Assembly: GCA_937981985.1 (NCBI GenBank) | Contig: CALJNB010000011.1 | Coordinates: 1-47,866, forward strand | Origin: an uncultured bacterium | GTDB taxonomy: Bacteria > Myxococcota_A > Bradymonadia > Bradymonadales > Bradymonadaceae | DNA: 47,866 bases | Direction: 5' to 3' | Shown here: positions 46,931 through 47,866 of the stretch, piece by piece | How positions within the stretch are numbered: position 1 is the stretch's first letter | Layout of the letters: every line of letters begins with the position of its first letter | Made by a program: the position numbers and the translations under genes | The notes under the pieces: model-generated | Database searches by the model: none | Told to the model about the DNA's origin: nothing | Seen by the model: the letters and a program-made list of their open reading frames with translations, nothing else

Positions 46931-47020
46931 TAGCCCTTTTCCAATTCATCTATAAGGTATAAATTGTCTTAAACATGTACCAAATTTTTAAACTCAACTT
47001 ATGCGAAAGTAAGTGGATTT

Positions 47021-47068
47021 ATATCTATGATCTTGAAGACCGAACTCAAGTGTTGTATTTATAGATAT
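47021..47068. promoter_or_regulatory. Inverted repeat upstream of the last kinase gene
   Basis: ATATCTAT (47021-47028) and ATAGATAT (47061-47068) are perfect 8-base inverted arms, 32 bases apart, ending 17 bases before the kinase ATG. It may be an operator or leader structure. A/T richness makes chance a real possibility. The rest of the gap 46931-47085 shows nothing else. Confidence 0.25.
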
Positions 47069-47085
47069 CTAAATTGGAAAATCTA

Positions 47086-47866
47086 ATGCTCAATATTCGA
47101 TTGCAGCTCATACACGAAGCGTCACCGCTTGCGAATTGTGACCTCAAAGTTGGCGGAAGCGACTTTGTAACCAACGGTGATGGGATCGTCGACCTAGAAT
47201 TGGTTGAAGGCCAACATCAAGTTTCGATGTGGGTTGACGAGACTATGCTAAAACGAAAGATTATCGTCGATGATTCCAAATCTCATATCATTCTCGATGT
47301 GACCCCTCGACCGACATTGGAATTGGTGGTCGAACGTTTGCTCGGAGAACGCTACAAACTCAAGTCCATCTTGGGTCGTGGCGGGATGGGCGTCGTCTTC
47401 AAAGCCGAGGATCGCGTACTCAACCGATTAGTCGCAATCAAAATGCTTTCTGGTGAGCTTGAAGGGAACCAAGAAGCGCAACGGATCTTTTTGGAAGAAG
47501 GGCGATCTTTAGCACCTTTGGTTCACCCAAACTTGGTCGCCATCCACGATATTTTAAATGTTGATAGTCATACTCTAATGGTTTTGGAGTTTATAAGTGG
47601 TGATAATCTAGATGCATTACTGAAGAATGGTCCGATGGACGAAAAAACCGCACTTCGTTATGTACTTCAAATGACGCGCGCTATCGCCTTTATGCATACC
47701 CGCGGATTTATTCATCGAGATATCAAACCCGGTAATGCCGTTGTCCAAGCCGATGGAACCGTGAAGATGATTGATTTTGGTCTGGCCCGTTCGCTGGAGG
47801 AGTTGGATCAGAAGGGAACTTCGGTTCGTGGAACTCCAGCGTATATGTCACCCGAACAAATCACTG
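47086..47866 (+). CDS. Ser/Thr protein kinase with N-terminal beta-type domain (partial, runs off the window)
   Basis: 260 codons are visible with no stop; the gene continues past the right edge. Residues 1-80 are a small beta-rich segment (NIRLQLIHEASPLANCDLKV, VDLELVEGQHQVSMWVD), reminiscent of carboxypeptidase-regulatory or PEGA-like folds and unusual ahead of a kinase. The kinase domain starts near 88: GRGGMGVVFKAED Gly loop, VAIKML with the catalytic Lys near 117, HRDIKPGN, IDFGLAR, and activation segment GTPAYMSPEQ. Catalytic residues are intact. TTGGAAA precedes the ATG. C-terminal domains and any membrane anchor are outside the window. Confidence 0.9.
   Translation, partial: MLNIRLQLIHEASPLANCDLKVGGSDFVTNGDGIVDLELVEGQHQVSMWVDETMLKRKIIVDDSKSHIILDVTPRPTLELVVERLLGERYKLKSILGRGGMGVVFKAEDRVLNRLVAIKMLSGELEGNQEAQRIFLEEGRSLAPLVHPNLVAIHDILNVDSHTLMVLEFISGDNLDALLKNGPMDEKTALRYVLQMTRAIAFMHTRGFIHRDIKPGNAVVQADGTVKMIDFGLARSLEELDQKGTSVRGTPAYMSPEQIT

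Overview
The window looks like a mid-GC chromosome segment from a myxobacteria-like deltaproteobacterium (Myxococcota, Bradymonadales or a related gliding lineage). This is inferred from gene content: a cluster resembling the Myxococcus Agl/Glt gliding-motility genes, several periplasmic or lipid-anchored TPR proteins, two eukaryote-type Ser/Thr kinases, many lipoproteins with low-complexity Asn/Thr or Asp/Glu linkers, and a monomeric isocitrate dehydrogenase. No rRNA, tRNA, CRISPR array, insertion sequence or phage gene was seen.

Left part (1-8.3 kb). Three secreted lipoproteins come first: a partial one leaving the window, a trypsin-fold protease, and a two-domain lamin-tail protein. A two-gene piece of a catechol meta-cleavage pathway follows (4-hydroxy-2-oxovalerate aldolase and 4-oxalocrotonate decarboxylase). 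Next are a YdcF/SanA protein, a YdjM-like membrane protein divergent from a TetR regulator broken by one in-frame stop, and a BaiN/HI0933 flavoprotein. Housekeeping genes follow at 8.4-12.5 kb: ettA, a glutaredoxin and ftsH.

Centre (12.7-36.6 kb). This is the main feature. In order it holds a secreted TPR protein, a 1091-aa secreted TPR protein (AgmU/GltD-like), a TPR lipoprotein (AglT/GltE-like), a small secreted protein (GltF position), an FHA + transmembrane + AgmX/PglI C-terminal protein (PglI/GltG-like), a decayed second AgmX/PglI-type C-terminal domain, another TPR lipoprotein, and a 4154-aa cytoplasmic TPR protein (AgmK/GltI-like). rsmI abuts the giant gene. The set reads as an envelope-spanning trans-periplasmic machine. 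The AglRQS motor, the GltH and GltA/B/C outer-membrane parts and an intact GltJ/AgmX are not in the window.

Right part (36.7-47.9 kb). A small lipoprotein is followed by a Ser/Thr kinase overlapping a RimK-type ATP-grasp ligase, then two tandem parvulin (PpiC) lipoproteins. hppD and a monomeric NADP-isocitrate dehydrogenase converge on a shared bidirectional terminator. A scarred region holds a double-frameshifted LysR remnant facing an outer-membrane-protein C-terminal fragment. A second Ser/Thr kinase with an N-terminal beta-type domain runs off the right edge.
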